In this document: positions 12,652 to 15,086 of the stretch, piece after piece | Layout of the letters: every line of letters starts with the position of its first letter | Position numbering within the stretch: position 1 is the first letter of the stretch | Assembly: GCA_902478935.1 (NCBI GenBank) | Contig: CABSMV010000040.1 | Coordinates: forward strand, 1-15,086 | DNA from: an uncultured Collinsella sp. | Lineage (GTDB): Bacteria > Actinomycetota > Coriobacteriia > Coriobacteriales > Coriobacteriaceae | Length of the DNA stretch: 15,086 bases | Reading direction: 5' to 3' | The notes under the pieces: model-generated | The model's input: the letters and a program-made list of their open reading frames with translations, nothing else | The model's database searches: none | What the model was told of the DNA's origin: nothing | Translations under genes and position numbers: made by a program

Positions 12652-14389
12652 GGTCTAGGTATCCTCTCACGTCTGCTTCGTAGTCCTCGATAATGTGCGG
12701 TCCTGCCGCGCCAAATTCAATTACGGTGTCACCCACCAGGTCAAAGAGCGCCTCGTTGATGGTATCGACGAGCATATCCTCGCTCTTGCCCGACTGTGCC
12801 ACCGCCGATGCCGTCTGCGCTGCGTTTTGCTCGAGTAGTGCTCGAAGATAGGCGTCTGCGGCGGAATCGAGTGCGGACGCGGTGTCGGCGGGCGTGGGCG
12901 CTGGTGCGAGGAGCGGGGCTACGACGCCAAACTGCTCGGTGGAGATGGTCGGCTCGCTAGCCTCGTCCTGCTGCATGGTCGTCGCGACTGGTTCGGCGAT
13001 CGTGTCGGCCACGGGCTCGGCTTCCCGTCGCTCGGCAACTGCCACCTCGGTATCCGCAAGCGTGCCGTCCTCGCGCTCCTCGTCGATCAAAAGCGCCTCG
13101 CGCGTTTGTGCGGCGGCGCTCCGAATGTGCCCCAGCTGGCTCAGGTCGATATCGATCTTGACGGGCTGATGCGCGGCATCCCATGAAAGCCATGCCGTGA
13201 TCTCGTCATCGATAATCTTAGCCAGATATTTGGGAACCTTTTCTTCCTTAAGGGGATGGCCGGGATCCAGTGCCAAGCGCAGGCGCTGATCACAAGCGCG
13301 CATCATCTCACCGAGCTTGCTGCTTTTTTGTCTGCTGCCGTGGATGCGCATACATTCCCAAAAGCCATTTTGGCAGCGGTAGATGTGAATGGGGTCTAGG
13401 CGATATTCGCAGTCCTCGTGGCGCTCGGGCGCAAAGAACACGGCCGAGGCAAACATGGTGTAGGGCATGGCCGTCTCCTCCCCAAACAAGCTCGCTACGA
13501 TGCCGGTCTTTCGGTGCGTGTCATAGTAGCGAGCCATGCGGACATACACGGCGCATGCCACGTGGCGCAGGTCGCGATGGTGGGAACGGTCGAGCCGTGA
13601 GTTATTCAGGTTGTACGTCGAGAGTGCGTCGATGGCAGCCATGAGCCGCTCCTCATGCGCCTCATCGGGCGGAAGGGGAAGCGTGGGCTCGGAGGTCTTG
13701 CGACGCGCGGGCGGCAGGTCCGACGGCGCCGGCGCGGGTACAAGGTCTCGCGCTGCGCGCCGCAGCTCGATAAGGGCGTTATCGAACATGACGGTTTTAG
13801 AGTCGCGAAGCAGCTTGGGGTCGAGCCCATGGAATACGGCGTAATCCTGCAACCACACGCGTGCAAACCGATCGATGCCGGGCTCGAAGGCGCGATAGGC
13901 ATCCCAAAAGGCCTTGATTTTAATAAAACCATCGAGTGGGTCATCTACGCCAATGCCGCAGATCAGCTCATAGAGATACAGGAATGCAAAGGACGTAGAC
14001 GTTTCCTCGACGGTTCCGCGGCGCACTTGGGCGCGCCAAGTAAAATAGCCGCGTAGTTGCCGATCGCTCATGGCGTTGTAGGTGGGAAAGTACGACTTGA
14101 ATGTGCCGTTGTAGGGGCAGTCGTCCTCAAAGTCGGCCATCAGCAGGCCTTGGCGGTAGAAAAGCTCGGCTTCCGAAAGCCAACGTCCCGCGCCGCCCTT
14201 GGGGTCATCCTGCCAGCGCGATATCTCGCGCATCTTGCGGTACTGGTCGGGAAGGAAATTCTGCATCTGACGACCGGTTTTGAGAATCGGCTCGTCAGCA
14301 TAGACTTCGTTTGAGAAGCGAGCAGACTGATGGGTCCGGGCCTCGGCCATAATGCGCTCGATGAGCATCTTGATGTCCTGGTCGGCCAC
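12644..14389 (-). CDS. TerB-N / TerB-C domain protein, first gene of the BrxD-helicase module
   Basis: The protein has 581 residues from a GTG with GAGGAG a few bases upstream. The N-terminal half (about 60-290) matches my memory of the TerB-N domain: YNAMSDRQLRGYFTWRAQVR (104-123), then FAFLYLYELICGIG (134-147) and further helices with WLQDYAVFHGL (179-189). The C-terminal part (about 385-581) looks like TerB-C, with VKIDIDLSQLGHIR (410-423), a Pro/Ala/Glu-rich linker (about 435-510), and a final INEALFDLVGDTVIEF (544-559) plus IIEDYEADV (566-574). No central TerB domain of the tellurite-resistance type is obvious. It has no signal peptide or membrane segment, so it is cytoplasmic. Published comparative work on the Ter network linked TerB-N/TerB-C proteins with ATPases and helicases in predicted DNA-processing systems; that fits the next two genes. 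Function is unproven. It could be the scaffold or sensor of the complex. Confidence 0.8.
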   Translation of the reverse strand: MADQDIKMLIERIMAEARTHQSARFSNEVYADEPILKTGRQMQNFLPDQYRKMREISRWQDDPKGGAGRWLSEAELFYRQGLLMADFEDDCPYNGTFKSYFPTYNAMSDRQLRGYFTWRAQVRRGTVEETSTSFAFLYLYELICGIGVDDPLDGFIKIKAFWDAYRAFEPGIDRFARVWLQDYAVFHGLDPKLLRDSKTVMFDNALIELRRAARDLVPAPAPSDLPPARRKTSEPTLPLPPDEAHEERLMAAIDALSTYNLNNSRLDRSHHRDLRHVACAVYVRMARYYDTHRKTGIVASLFGEETAMPYTMFASAVFFAPERHEDCEYRLDPIHIYRCQNGFWECMRIHGSRQKSSKLGEMMRACDQRLRLALDPGHPLKEEKVPKYLAKIIDDEITAWLSWDAAHQPVKIDIDLSQLGHIRSAAAQTREALLIDEEREDGTLADTEVAVAERREAEPVADTIAEPVATTMQQDEASEPTISTEQFGVVAPLLAPAPTPADTASALDSAADAYLRALLEQNAAQTASAVAQSGKSEDMLVDTINEALFDLVGDTVIEFGAAGPHIIEDYEADVRGYLDHE

Positions 14390-14426
14390 CGTCTCTCCTC
14401 TCCTAACGCAGCTTCGGTGACCTCAT

Positions 14427-14435
14427 ATCATAGCA
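14427..14435 (-). promoter_or_regulatory. extended -10 promoter of the TerB-BrxD-helicase operon
   Basis: The minus strand reads TGC-TATGAT, an extended -10 with five of six consensus bases. The predicted start near 14420 leaves a leader of about 30 nt to the GTG at 14389. The -35 region is weak, which is usual for extended -10 promoters. It lies in the 88-bp gap after the DUF554 gene. Confidence 0.5.
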
Positions 14436-14477
14436 CAGCATCAAACAGGTGTTCGAGATACCGCTACGTAGATAGAT

Positions 14478-15086
14478 TTAGAACAGGAGGGCGTAGATGA
14501 CGGCTATGACAACGGAGGGGAGCATATTGGCCGTGCGGAAGGTCTGAGGACGGATGAGGTTGACGCCGACGCAGAAGATGAGCATAGAGCCCACGAGCGA
14601 TAGGCTGTCGAGGGCGGCGGTGGTCATGATGGGGGAGAGCGCTCCGGCAAAGAGCGTAATCGTTCCCTGAAATACGGCAACGGGCAGGGCGGAGAAGATG
14701 CAGCCGCGGCCGAGCGAAGCCGTCATGGTGCAGACGATGATGCAGTCCAACGCGCCCTTGAGGGCGAGCGTGGACCAGTCGCCGAGCAAGCCGTCTTGGA
14801 TTGATCCCACGATAGCCATGGCACCGATGCAGACGGTCAGCGATGTCGAGACAAAGGCATTGGTGAACTCGTTGTCTCCCTCGCTGCCGGTTTTGCGCTT
14901 GAGCCATTCGCCCAGGTTTTCGATGCCGGCTTCCAGGTTAATGACCTCGCCGATGAGCGAGCCGAGGGCAAACGAGACGATGAGCATGGTGGTGCCGGTG
15001 GTCGCCAGCGTTTTCCCGTCAACGACGAGCATCTTTTGCATGGTGCCACCCAGTCCGATAAACAAAACGCACAGTCCTGACGCTTT
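14478..15086 (-). CDS. DUF554 family membrane protein (partial, 5' end outside window)
   Basis: The frame is open from the right edge to the TAA at 14478, giving 202 visible residues. About 30 N-terminal residues are missing relative to the usual 225-235 of this family. Several hydrophobic segments are separated by short loops. The conserved block GAMAIVGSIQDGLLGD lies at about 14778-14825, and a Lys/Asp-containing helix (LKGALD) follows it; these are hallmarks of DUF554 (YdfK/YqgA-like). The protein is predicted to be an integral membrane protein or transporter of unknown substrate. A TTG at 15065 lies inside the frame but should not be taken as the start, since the residues before it continue the first helix. 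No terminator is evident after the stop, so some readthrough into the TerB-like gene is possible, although that gene has its own likely promoter. Confidence 0.85.
   Translation of the reverse strand, partial: KASGLCVLFIGLGGTMQKMLVVDGKTLATTGTTMLIVSFALGSLIGEVINLEAGIENLGEWLKRKTGSEGDNEFTNAFVSTSLTVCIGAMAIVGSIQDGLLGDWSTLALKGALDCIIVCTMTASLGRGCIFSALPVAVFQGTITLFAGALSPIMTTAALDSLSLVGSMLIFCVGVNLIRPQTFRTANMLPSVVIAVIYALLF

Noticed and set aside
8786..14389. A complete BREX system
   Set aside because: No PglX-type methylase, PglZ-type phosphatase or BrxC/PglY ATPase is present in the window, and the flanking genes are unrelated, so only the accessory pair resembles BREX.

Overview
The window is GC-rich bacterial DNA with dense genes, several GTG starts and good Shine-Dalgarno sites. 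A DUF3516-type Ski2-like helicase and the overall protein style point to the Actinobacteria, most likely a gut Coriobacteriia such as Collinsella. That placement is inference from style, not a database match. The first 29 bases are not genomic: they match the Illumina Nextera read-1 adapter, so the left end is a contig end with untrimmed adapter. Two genes are cut by the window or contig ends: the DUF3516 helicase on the left and a DUF554 membrane protein on the right.

Layout. 30-1848 (minus): C-terminally truncated DEAD/DEAH helicase. 1849-2157: a gene-free gap holding a 123-bp element with near-perfect 24-25-nt inverted ends. 2158-3988 (minus): trmB-like tRNA m7G46 methyltransferase and, upstream of it, a Trm9/ALKBH8-like SAM methyltransferase. 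3989-4255: divergent control region with a likely promoter and an operator-like palindrome. 4256-5874 (plus): XRE-type regulator with two membrane segments, overlapping a membrane-anchored DUF4097 beta-repeat protein. 5972-8758 (plus): elp3 (radical SAM/GNAT tRNA wobble-uridine enzyme), abutting a spermidine-synthase-like protein. 8786-14389 (minus): a three-gene module read in the order TerB-N/TerB-C-like protein, BrxD-like (DUF2791) ATPase, SF2 helicase resembling Lhr/BrxHI. 14478-15086 (minus): DUF554 family membrane protein, partial.

Two groupings stand out. First, the TerB-N/C + BrxD-like + BrxHI-like module looks like a stand-alone nucleic-acid-processing or defence system. It uses the accessory ATPase/helicase pair of type 2 and type 6 BREX, but without pglX, pglZ or brxC. 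The first two genes overlap by 8 bp; a strong hairpin separates them from the helicase, suggesting the helicase is made at a different level. Second, an Elp3 and a Trm9-like methyltransferase lie within about 2 kb of each other. In eukaryotes these enzymes act in sequence on tRNA wobble uridine (cm5U, then mcm5U), so a bacterial version of that pathway is a testable idea. A third tRNA-modification gene, trmB, sits next to the Trm9-like gene.

I saw no rRNA, tRNA, CRISPR array, insertion sequence, integrase or other sign of a mobile island. Base composition looks even throughout by eye.
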